From the NCBI RefSeq assembly GCF_022410465.1, contig NZ_JAJSON010000007.1, positions 62,001 through 126,000 of the forward strand: DNA of 64,000 bases, given 5' to 3'. The notes beneath the pieces are model-generated. The model was not told the origin of the DNA, made no database searches, and was given only the letters and a program-made list of their open reading frames with translations. The DNA is from Christiangramia crocea. GTDB taxonomy: Bacteria; Bacteroidota; Bacteroidia; Flavobacteriales; Flavobacteriaceae. This document shows positions 26,899-34,004 of the stretch, in pieces (position 1 is the first letter of the stretch; every line of letters begins with the position of its first letter). The position numbers and the translations under genes are program-made.

Positions 26899-29346
26899 CT
26901 ATTTCTTTCCTACCCTGATTATATCTGCAAATATTCCCGACGCGGTCACTTCAGCTCCAGCCCCGGCTCCTTTCACGATTAATGGTTGTTCGGGATATCT
27001 TTCAGTAAAAAATAATACAATATTATCACTTCCGCTAAGTCCGGCAAAAGGATGATCGGCACCTACTTCCTGAAGTCCTACTTTTGCCTTTCCATCTTCA
27101 AGCTGAGCCACATATTTCAGTTCGGCATTATTTTCTACAGCATGATTGTACATCTTCTTAAATTCAGGTTCATCATGTTCAAGCAATTCAAAGAATCTTT
27201 CATTCGATTCTGAATTAAGACTTTCCTGTGAAAGGAAATCATCCCTTTCTATATCCTCCAGCTCCAGTTGATGTCCGCTCTCACGGGCAAGGATGAGTAT
27301 TTTTCTTGCAACATCTACCCCGCTAAGATCTATCTTCGGATCGGGTTCAGTATAACCTTCCTTCATGGCTTTTTCAACCACCTTATAGAAGGGTTCTGAA
27401 GCATCATAGTTATTAAATACAAAATTAAGGCTGCCGGAAAGAACTGCCTGGATCTTGGTTATCCTGTCTCCGGAAGCCACAAGATTCTGTAAAGTGTCAA
27501 TTATTGGAAGTCCGGCGCCTACATTGGTCTCATAAAGGAATGAAGCTCCATATTCCCTTGCCAGGTTCTGAAGGTTCTCATAATTCTCAAAGTCATCGGC
27601 ACATGCGATCTTGTTACAGGTGACTACTGAAATGGAATTTGCAAGATAGTGCTTATACCAGTCAGATATTTCCGGACTGGCCGTATTATCCACAAAAACA
27701 CTGTTTCTAAGGTTAAATTCCTTCACCCTGTTGAAGAATTCTTTTCTATCAGCATTTTCAGCATTCTCCAATTCTTCTTGCCAATTATTCAGATCTATTC
27801 CATCTTCGTTAAAGAGCATCTTTCGCGAATTGGAAAGGCCCAGCACCCTAACCTTTAATCTTAACTTTTCAAGCAGGTATTTTTCCTGTTTCTTAAGCTG
27901 ATTAATAAGTTTACTACCAACATTTCCAACTCCTGTAATGAAGAGGTTCATCTCTTTTGAAGGTACCTCAAAGAACTGTTCATGCAGGGTGTTCAATGCC
28001 TTTACCACATCTTTCTTTGCGATCACTGCTGAAATATTTCTCTCAGAAGATCCCTGGGCAATAGCCCTGATATTTATGTTGTTATTCCCAAGGGCGCTGA
28101 ACATTTTCCCGCTAAGACCATGATGGCTTCTCATCCTGTCTCCGACAAGGGCGATAATTGCCACATCATCCTCGATCTCCACAGGTTTAATTTTTTTATA
28201 GTCTATCTCAACTTCAAAGGCCTCGTCTATAGCCTCTTTGGCCTGGTCAGCTTCATCAGCTTTCACGGCGATACAAATACTGTGTTCAGAGGAAGCCTGA
28301 GTAATAAGCACCACGTTTATGTTCTCCTGAAAAAGAACCTCGAACAAACGCTTGGAAAAACCGGGGATTCCAACCATACCACTACCCTCAATATTCAGAA
28401 GTTTTATTGAATCTATATGTGTAATTCCCGTTACCCAGCGAAAATTCTTTTTGCTGGACCTCGAAATAAGGGTGCCCGGATTATCGGGCTCAAAGGTGTT
28501 TTTTATATGAATTTGGATATTTTTATCGAGCAGTGGCTGTAATGTTGGCGGATATAAAACCTTGGCACCAAAATGTGAAAGTTCCATTGCTTCTTCATAA
28601 GAGATTTCCTTCAAGGAATAAGCCTGGGGAACCAGGTTAGGGTTTGCAGTGAACATCCCGTTTACATCGGTATAAATAATTACCTTGTCAAGATTGAGTG
28701 CTCCACCTATAATGGCGGCAGTAAAATCTGATCCTCCACGACCCAGGGTACTTGGCACACCAAGATCATTTTTGGCAACAAAACCGGGAACTATATAAAG
28801 ATCAGCTTCGTTCTTCTTGAAATATTCAGTGATGTTACTGTTTGTCTTTTCATAATTCACCTGAACCTTTTCATTCTGATTTTTACAAACGATAAGTTCC
28901 CGGGAATCGGTAAACAAACTTTTTATTTTAAGGCTTTTAAAATATTCTGAAATAATCAGGGAACTTAGAATTTCTCCAAAACCGGAAATAACATGACGGG
29001 TTTTATCTGAAAGTTCATTCAATAAAAAAACTCCTTCATAAAGAGTTTCTAGTCGATTAAACTGATTTTTTACCTGGCTCAGGATACCACTTTGGGCTGT
29101 CACCGGAATCAACTCCCTTACTGCCTCCAGGTGCCGTTTTTCATTCTTTTCAAGGATTTCTTTGTAACTAAGATCCTCTCTTGCGGCCAATTCAGCCATG
29201 AGCAAAAGATCATTAGTTACACCGCCAAAAGCTGAGACCACCGTAATCACAGAGTCTTCTTCAAGATGTTGCTGAATAGTTTTGGATACCAGTTTTATTC
29301 TTTCTGGCGAAGCGAGGGACGTCCCTCCAAATTTCAGGATATGCAT
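26899..29346 (-). CDS. thrA: Bifunctional aspartate kinase / homoserine dehydrogenase
   Basis: Fusion of 815 aa. The N-terminal aspartate kinase begins MHILKFGGTSLASPERI and contains LGRGGSDFTAA; tandem ACT regulatory domains lie about 310-460; the C-terminal homoserine dehydrogenase starts at FITGVGNVGSKL (about 465) and contains the GAGLPIIDTL segment and the VVKGAGAGAEVTASG ending. It catalyses the first and third steps from aspartate towards threonine. ACT domains imply feedback by threonine. The ATG at 29346 is 65 nt after the stop of an Ile/Thr-rich leader frame, which suggests attenuation as a second control layer. Confidence 0.96.
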   Translation of the reverse strand: MHILKFGGTSLASPERIKLVSKTIQQHLEEDSVITVVSAFGGVTNDLLLMAELAAREDLSYKEILEKNEKRHLEAVRELIPVTAQSGILSQVKNQFNRLETLYEGVFLLNELSDKTRHVISGFGEILSSLIISEYFKSLKIKSLFTDSRELIVCKNQNEKVQVNYEKTNSNITEYFKKNEADLYIVPGFVAKNDLGVPSTLGRGGSDFTAAIIGGALNLDKVIIYTDVNGMFTANPNLVPQAYSLKEISYEEAMELSHFGAKVLYPPTLQPLLDKNIQIHIKNTFEPDNPGTLISRSSKKNFRWVTGITHIDSIKLLNIEGSGMVGIPGFSKRLFEVLFQENINVVLITQASSEHSICIAVKADEADQAKEAIDEAFEVEIDYKKIKPVEIEDDVAIIALVGDRMRSHHGLSGKMFSALGNNNINIRAIAQGSSERNISAVIAKKDVVKALNTLHEQFFEVPSKEMNLFITGVGNVGSKLINQLKKQEKYLLEKLRLKVRVLGLSNSRKMLFNEDGIDLNNWQEELENAENADRKEFFNRVKEFNLRNSVFVDNTASPEISDWYKHYLANSISVVTCNKIACADDFENYENLQNLAREYGASFLYETNVGAGLPIIDTLQNLVASGDRITKIQAVLSGSLNFVFNNYDASEPFYKVVEKAMKEGYTEPDPKIDLSGVDVARKILILARESGHQLELEDIERDDFLSQESLNSESNERFFELLEHDEPEFKKMYNHAVENNAELKYVAQLEDGKAKVGLQEVGADHPFAGLSGSDNIVLFFTERYPEQPLIVKGAGAGAEVTASGIFADIIRVGKK

Positions 29347-29393
29347 AACTGAAACCGTTTAAAAATTAATAAGGTTAATAAGAAATTAAAATA

Positions 29394-29448
29394 TACAGGT
29401 ACGAACGAAAATTATATAATAAGAACCCCAAAAGGGGTAATACCTGTA
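29394..29448 (-). promoter_or_regulatory. Candidate attenuator hairpin of the thr operon
   Basis: On the transcript an 8-bp stem can form between TACAGGTA (29448-29441) and TACCTGTA (29401-29394). It encloses a smaller hairpin ACCCC-TTTT-GGGGT (29438-29425) and is followed by a U-rich stretch reading TATTTTAATTTCTT. The 5' arm lies inside the leader frame at its Thr-Gly codons, so a ribosome stalled on the Ile/Thr codons would prevent pairing. Whether it ends transcription or acts on translation cannot be told from sequence. Confidence 0.5.
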
Positions 29449-29501
29449 ATCATGATAATACCAATAATACGCATTCGGAAAGGAATATTTCCAGCATTCA
29501 T
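29412..29501 (-). CDS. Ile/Thr-rich leader peptide of the thr operon (29 aa)
   Basis: ATG at 29501 opens a 29-codon frame ending in TAA at 29412-29414. Its central part RIIGIIMITGITPFGVLII is loaded with isoleucine and threonine: Ile at positions 6, 12, 13, 15, 16, 18, 21, 28 and 29, Thr at 19 and 22. It precedes thrA by 65 nt, and a promoter can be placed just upstream. In enterobacteria the thrL leader, rich in Thr and Ile codons, controls the same genes by ribosome stalling; this frame fits that idea. Against it, AT-rich DNA naturally yields ATT codons, so comparison with relatives is decisive. Confidence 0.6.
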   Translation of the reverse strand: MNAGNIPFRMRIIGIIMITGITPFGVLII

Positions 29502-29550
29502 ATCGATATTTTTTAGAAGATTTTTCACAGCTTTTGCTTGTAAACTTGAA

Positions 29551-29580
29551 TAAAGGTATTCAAATAAATTTAGCGGCAAA
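29551..29580 (-). promoter_or_regulatory. Candidate promoter of the thr operon
   Basis: On the minus strand TTTG (29580-29577) and TACCTTTA (29558-29551) are 18 nt apart, close to the Bacteroidetes -33 TTTG / -7 TAnnTTTG pattern (one mismatch in the -7 box). Transcription would begin near 29545, about 43 nt before the leader ATG. Confidence 0.5.
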
Positions 29581-29631
29581 ACTTTTTATTTATATCCTTT
29601 TAAGAATTATCACATTAATAATTTTTCCGAA

Positions 29632-29662
29632 TAAAAAACCCGATAATAAAATATATCGGGCT
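29632..29662 (-). terminator. Intrinsic terminator of the ATPase-VWA operon
   Basis: CCCGATA (29639-29645) and TATCGGG (29654-29660) form a 7-bp stem; on the minus strand it is followed by TTTTTTAT. It lies 28 bp beyond the ATPase stop and insulates the thr operon promoter. Confidence 0.85.
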
Positions 29663-29689
29663 GTTTATTAATAATTTGAAAATCTAAAT

Positions 29690-31153
29690 TTAGAGTCCGC
29701 TGATATAACTTCCATATAGATCTTTGAACTGAAGGCCTTTTGAAAACCTGTGTTTACTTAATTTTTTATATTCCACCAATGCCCAGAGCAAAAACTCTTT
29801 CATAAAATATTTATCCTGATCATCAATCTCAGGTTGATACTTTTCTATCAATTTATTAAGCGGATCGATGGAATCCAGTTTTTCCTTGTATTCAGATTCA
29901 GGCAGATCATCGGGCAGTTCAAAACCGGATCCTTCAAAGAACCATTCTACCAGATCGTCATAAGGAGTTGTCTCATCCGGTCTTTTCAATTTTTCTATCT
30001 TTGGAAAATAATCAGGAAAAAGACTTTTCACCGCCTCTCCTATCAATTGAAGTGCAACAAAGGCGGCTCCCTCCTGCTCTCCTTCATAAACGAGTTCCAC
30101 CTTTCCCGTGATCGAAGGGACAACTCCCAGAAAATCACCAAACCTCAACATGGTTTGTTCCTCTCGGTTCTTAATTGCTCTTCTTTCAGCCGTACTTAAA
30201 AGATTTTCAAAAGCGGTAATGCTCATTCTCGCACTTACACCACTCTTATGATCAATGAATTCACTATCCCTGGCTTCGAAACTTATTTGCTCCAGTAAAT
30301 CCTTTGCCATCTCCGGTACATATACCAGTTCTTTTTGACGGTCATCCAGCTGGGCTTCCTGGGTCGTTATGATCTTAGCCACCTCTATACTTTCAGGATA
30401 ATGGGTGAGTATCTGGGAACCAATCCGGTCTTTAAGAGGGGTAACTATACTTCCCCGATTGGTATAATCTTCAGGATTGGCTGTAAATACAAACTGCATA
30501 TCCAGTGGAAGTCTTAGTTTAAACCCGCGTATCTGAACATCGCCTTCCTGAAGAATATTAAAAAGAGCTACCTGTATCCTCGCCTGAAGATCGGGCAACT
30601 CATTGATCACAAAAATACTGCGATTCGCACGCGGGATCATCCCGAAATGTATGACGCGTTCATCGGCATAGCTCAATCGTAAATTGGCTGCTTTGATGGG
30701 ATCCACATCCCCAATAAGATCGGCCACGGTAACATCAGGCGTTGCCAGTTTCTCAAAGAACCTTTCTTCTCTGTGGATCCAGGCTACAGGTGTTTCATCT
30801 CCTTTAGTATTGATAAGGTCTTTTGCATAGCGGCTTATAGGCTTTAGCGGATCATCATTGATCTCTGAACCTTCCACAACCGGGATCCATTCATCAAGAA
30901 GGTTAACCATGAGGCGTGCAAGTCTTGTCTTGGCCTGACCCCGGAGTCCAAGGAAGTTAATATTATGCCTGGAAAGAATTGCTCTTTCCAGTTCGGGGAT
31001 TACACTGTAATCGTAACCATGAATGCCTTCAAAGGCATTCTCATTATTCCTGATCTTTTCCTTGAGGTTTTCCCTAAGTTCTTCTTTTATACTCTTACTC
31101 TGGTATCCGGCCTTTTTTAAAGCCCCCAGTGTCCTGATATTTTTTGTTTCCAT
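29690..31153 (-). CDS. AAA+ ATPase, magnesium-chelatase ChlI/MoxR-like
   Basis: AAA+ protein of 487 aa resembling magnesium chelatase subunit I and MoxR chaperone ATPases. Walker A is GLRGQAKT (69-76), with Ala where Gly is usual before the Lys. Walker B-like residues lie in RSIFVINELPDL, and sensor 1 in FVFTANPEDY. The C-terminal region has the helical lid. It is followed upstream by a VWA protein gene 12 bp away; such ATPase/VWA pairs act as metal-chelatase-like or chaperone modules. No chlorophyll or cobalamin genes are near, so a true chelatase role is unlikely and the client is unknown. Confidence 0.85.
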   Translation of the reverse strand: METKNIRTLGALKKAGYQSKSIKEELRENLKEKIRNNENAFEGIHGYDYSVIPELERAILSRHNINFLGLRGQAKTRLARLMVNLLDEWIPVVEGSEINDDPLKPISRYAKDLINTKGDETPVAWIHREERFFEKLATPDVTVADLIGDVDPIKAANLRLSYADERVIHFGMIPRANRSIFVINELPDLQARIQVALFNILQEGDVQIRGFKLRLPLDMQFVFTANPEDYTNRGSIVTPLKDRIGSQILTHYPESIEVAKIITTQEAQLDDRQKELVYVPEMAKDLLEQISFEARDSEFIDHKSGVSARMSITAFENLLSTAERRAIKNREEQTMLRFGDFLGVVPSITGKVELVYEGEQEGAAFVALQLIGEAVKSLFPDYFPKIEKLKRPDETTPYDDLVEWFFEGSGFELPDDLPESEYKEKLDSIDPLNKLIEKYQPEIDDQDKYFMKEFLLWALVEYKKLSKHRFSKGLQFKDLYGSYISGL

Positions 31154-31165
31154 ATATTCCTTTTC

Positions 31166-32296
31166 TTAGCCTCTAATTCTTTTTTTTCGGTTTATTTCAT
31201 AATCCTCAAATATCATTTCGCCTAAGCCCTTCAAGCCAGTATAGAAAGCCTTGCCCTGATTAGCTATGGTGAATTCCTGAACAAAGCGGGTTAGATAAGG
31301 ATCCTGGGCGATCATAAAAGTAGTGATTGGGATATGAAGTTTCCTTGCCTGTCTTGCCATATTATAGCACTTATCCACAATATAAGGGTCCAGGCCCATA
31401 CTATTCTTGTAATAACTGCCATCTCTTTCCCTTACGCAGCTTGGCTTTCCATCAGTGATCATAAAGATCTGCTTATTGGTATTTCTTTTCCGGCGAAGCA
31501 AATCCATAGCCAGTTGGAGACCATCCACAGTATTTGTATGATAAGGACCAACCTTGAGGTAAGGCAGTTCTGAAATTGAAATAGGCCAGGCATCATTCCC
31601 AAAAACCAGAATATCAAGTGTGTCCTTGGGATAGCGGGTTGTGATAAGTTCGGAAAGTGCCATAGCCACTTTTTTAGCCGGAGTGATCCTGTCTTCACCA
31701 TAAAGTATCATACTATGGCTTATATCTATCATTAGCACAGTACTCATTTGAGATTTATAATGAGTTTCTTCCACCACAAGATCATCTTCTGACATCTTGA
31801 AGTCTCCGATTCCATGATTTATCTGAGCATTTCTGAGACTTTCGGTCATTGAAATTCTGGACAGGGAATCACCAAAGTGATAATCTCTAAAATCTCCAGT
31901 ATGCTCATCACCCTCACCAATATAGCTTGTCCTGTGATTACCGGATGAACCTTTCTTCAGTTTTCCGAAGATCTGCTCAAGGGCCTGCTGTCTTATGGCT
32001 CTTTCAGTTTTTGCGGTTATGGCCATTTTACCACCCCCGTTTTGATCTATCTCCTCCCTGATATATCCTTTCTTCTTTAGGTCCTCTACAAAATCATCCA
32101 GGGTATAGTCATCATCGGTAAGCTGATATTCCTCATCCAGCTGTTTCATCCAGTCCAGAGCCTCATCCAGATCACCCGAAGTATGTGTAATGATCTCCTT
32201 GAAGATCTCAAATAGTTTATCAAAAGGAGATTTTTCCGGCTCATCATACTTGTTGAAAATGAAACCTCTAATCTCTTTATCTGCATTCCTTTTCAT
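31166..32296 (-). CDS. VWA-domain protein, partner of the MoxR-like ATPase
   Basis: Protein of 376 aa from ATG 32296; the frame stays open to 32350, but the upstream start would add an unconvincing segment. The C-terminal half is a von Willebrand A domain with an intact MIDAS motif DISHS (Asp191, Ser193, Ser195) and later MITDGKPS. The N-terminal half is charged and helical. MIDAS-containing partners of MoxR/ChlI ATPases bind a client through Mg2+. First of a two-gene operon with the ATPase downstream. Cytoplasmic, since no signal peptide or membrane helix is seen. Function beyond the pairing is unknown. Confidence 0.82.
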   Translation of the reverse strand: MKRNADKEIRGFIFNKYDEPEKSPFDKLFEIFKEIITHTSGDLDEALDWMKQLDEEYQLTDDDYTLDDFVEDLKKKGYIREEIDQNGGGKMAITAKTERAIRQQALEQIFGKLKKGSSGNHRTSYIGEGDEHTGDFRDYHFGDSLSRISMTESLRNAQINHGIGDFKMSEDDLVVEETHYKSQMSTVLMIDISHSMILYGEDRITPAKKVAMALSELITTRYPKDTLDILVFGNDAWPISISELPYLKVGPYHTNTVDGLQLAMDLLRRKRNTNKQIFMITDGKPSCVRERDGSYYKNSMGLDPYIVDKCYNMARQARKLHIPITTFMIAQDPYLTRFVQEFTIANQGKAFYTGLKGLGEMIFEDYEINRKKRIRG

Positions 32297-32492
32297 ATCT
32301 TTAAAAATAAACCATTTTATACAGAAAGTGAAAACATGTCTTGTAAACACTCACTAAACTTTTGTTAATTGAAATCTCCAAAACGAAAAAGCGCTATTGT
32401 TATTCTTTTCTTAATTACTCTTCAATTTTCTTCAGAAAAAAAGAGATTTGAAAAAATATCGCAATGATCTATTCCTTTTAAATTGGTAACAT

Positions 32493-33605
32493 ATGGATAT
32501 AGGAGAAATAATAATCTTATTCTTCTCGGTTTTAACATGCATTCCTACAATTGCTTCCATAACAAGGTTTGACCAATGGTGGATCCGGGGTTTTGATTTC
32601 CCACGTATACAAATAAGTTTTTTAATCACTGTTGTAATTATAGCTTCAGTCATCTATTATGATTTTTCAGAATCCTGGCATCTTATTGCAGTCATAATTC
32701 TGGCATTAAGCCTGGTATATCAATTAGTAAAGATCTATCCATATTCTTATATATCTAAAAAGCAGGTACTCAAATTTAAAGGAAGTGATCCAAATGCTAC
32801 CATATCAATTCTTGTGAGCAACGTGCTTACTCCCAATAAACGATGTGATAAACTTATTACCCTGGTGAGAGAGCGCCAGCCCGATATTCTTTTAACACTT
32901 GAAAGTGATAAAAGATGGGAAAAGGAGCTATCGGTCCTGGAAGATGAATATAAATATACCGTTAAGATCCCGCAGGATAACTTATATGGGATGCATTTAT
33001 ATTCTAAATTAAAACTGGAAGATGTAAAGGTGCGCAATATAGTTCAGAAGGATATACCCAGCATTCATGCTTTTGTGGTCCTTAGAAGTGGTAAAAAGGT
33101 GAAGCTTCATTGTCTGCACCCTATGCCACCCAGCCCAACTGAAAGTGAAACCTCTACCAATCGTGATGCAGAATTATTGATGCTGGGAAGAGATGTGGAT
33201 GCAGATACACAAACAACTTTGGTAATTGGTGACCTAAATGATGTAGCCTGGTCGCGCACTACCAAATTATTTTTGAAAATGAGTGGCATGATGGATCCCA
33301 GGATAGGCCGTGGCTTTTTTAACACCTTCCATGCTGATTATTTTTTGCTTAGGTGGCCTTTGGATCACGTATTCCATACAAAGGATTTCACATTAATAGA
33401 TATTGCCAGGGAAAGAAATATAGGTTCAGACCATTTCCCGATGTACATTAAGTTGAATTACGAACCTACCGCAGAATTGATCAATGAAGACACAGAGAAG
33501 GCTGAACGCGAAGAAGAAGAATGGGCCGAAGAAAAAATTCAGAATGCCGACCCTCTACAACAAAAGATCGATCTCAGTTTTCCTCAAAAAAAGGCGATAA
33601 CGTAG
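32493..33605 (+). CDS. Membrane-anchored endonuclease/exonuclease/phosphatase protein
   Basis: EEP-superfamily protein of 370 aa. The N-terminus has about three hydrophobic helices (residues 1-95), so the catalytic domain (about 105-330) is anchored to the membrane. Family residues are the Asn in SILVSNVLT, the Glu in LLTLESD, VIGDLNDVAWS and the final SDHFPMYI. A charged Glu-rich tail follows. Substrate could be nucleic acid, a phosphoinositide-like lipid or another phosphodiester. The 3' end overlaps the convergent response-regulator gene by 32 bp. Confidence 0.82.
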   Translation: MDIGEIIILFFSVLTCIPTIASITRFDQWWIRGFDFPRIQISFLITVVIIASVIYYDFSESWHLIAVIILALSLVYQLVKIYPYSYISKKQVLKFKGSDPNATISILVSNVLTPNKRCDKLITLVRERQPDILLTLESDKRWEKELSVLEDEYKYTVKIPQDNLYGMHLYSKLKLEDVKVRNIVQKDIPSIHAFVVLRSGKKVKLHCLHPMPPSPTESETSTNRDAELLMLGRDVDADTQTTLVIGDLNDVAWSRTTKLFLKMSGMMDPRIGRGFFNTFHADYFLLRWPLDHVFHTKDFTLIDIARERNIGSDHFPMYIKLNYEPTAELINEDTEKAEREEEEWAEEKIQNADPLQQKIDLSFPQKKAIT

Positions 33606-33993
33606 ATACACCTTTTAACTTATTACAGTGTTTGGCTGAAACAGGCTTTTCAATGAAGTCTATCACATGGGGATCGTTTGCCGCATTCCTCTTATCCTTA
33701 CGATCTATTGATGAAGTTACCATTACAACATGGCAATGTTCATTATTGGGAATCTCTTTTAGACGATCCAGAAATTCCCAACCGGTCATTGCCGGCATAT
33801 TGATGTCAAGCATTATCAAATAATGACCGGGATCCTTAGTTAAGTTTTCCTTCAGAAAATCAATGGCTTCCAGCGGATCTTTAAAAATAACAGGAACTTT
33901 ATCCAGGCCAGTCTTGCTAACTATTTTACTTTGCAGGAAAGTAACTATAGAGTCGTCATCAATAATAATTGTTTGTAGGGTTTGTAGGGTCAT
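33574..33993 (-). CDS. Single-domain response regulator
   Basis: CheY/Rcp1-like receiver of 139 aa. Acidic pocket DDD at 12-14, phosphoacceptor Asp63 in IMLDINMPAMTGWEF, Ser in VTSSID and Lys in FIEKPV are present. No output domain. It lies 11 bp downstream of the multi-PAS sensor and is surely co-transcribed, so it is the likely partner or a shared phosphoryl carrier. Its last 32 bp overlap the convergent EEP gene. Confidence 0.9.
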   Translation of the reverse strand: MTLQTLQTIIIDDDSIVTFLQSKIVSKTGLDKVPVIFKDPLEAIDFLKENLTKDPGHYLIMLDINMPAMTGWEFLDRLKEIPNNEHCHVVMVTSSIDRKDKRNAANDPHVIDFIEKPVSAKHCNKLKGVSTLSPFFEEN

Positions 33994-34004
33994 TTAGGTC
34001 TTTT

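Noticed and set aside
29425-29438. ACCCC-TTTT-GGGGT hairpin alone as the thr terminator
   Set aside because: Only five base pairs, not followed by a continuous U-run, and a translating ribosome would cover it; kept only as the inner part of the larger stem.
29834-30199. 121-codon plus-strand frame inside the AAA ATPase gene
   Set aside because: Antisense shadow of a conserved gene; composition is Phe/Arg/Ser-rich as expected for an antisense frame.
32297-32350. Upstream start of the VWA protein
   Set aside because: The added 18 residues are hydrophobic and unlike the rest of this cytoplasmic-type protein; ATG 32296 is better.
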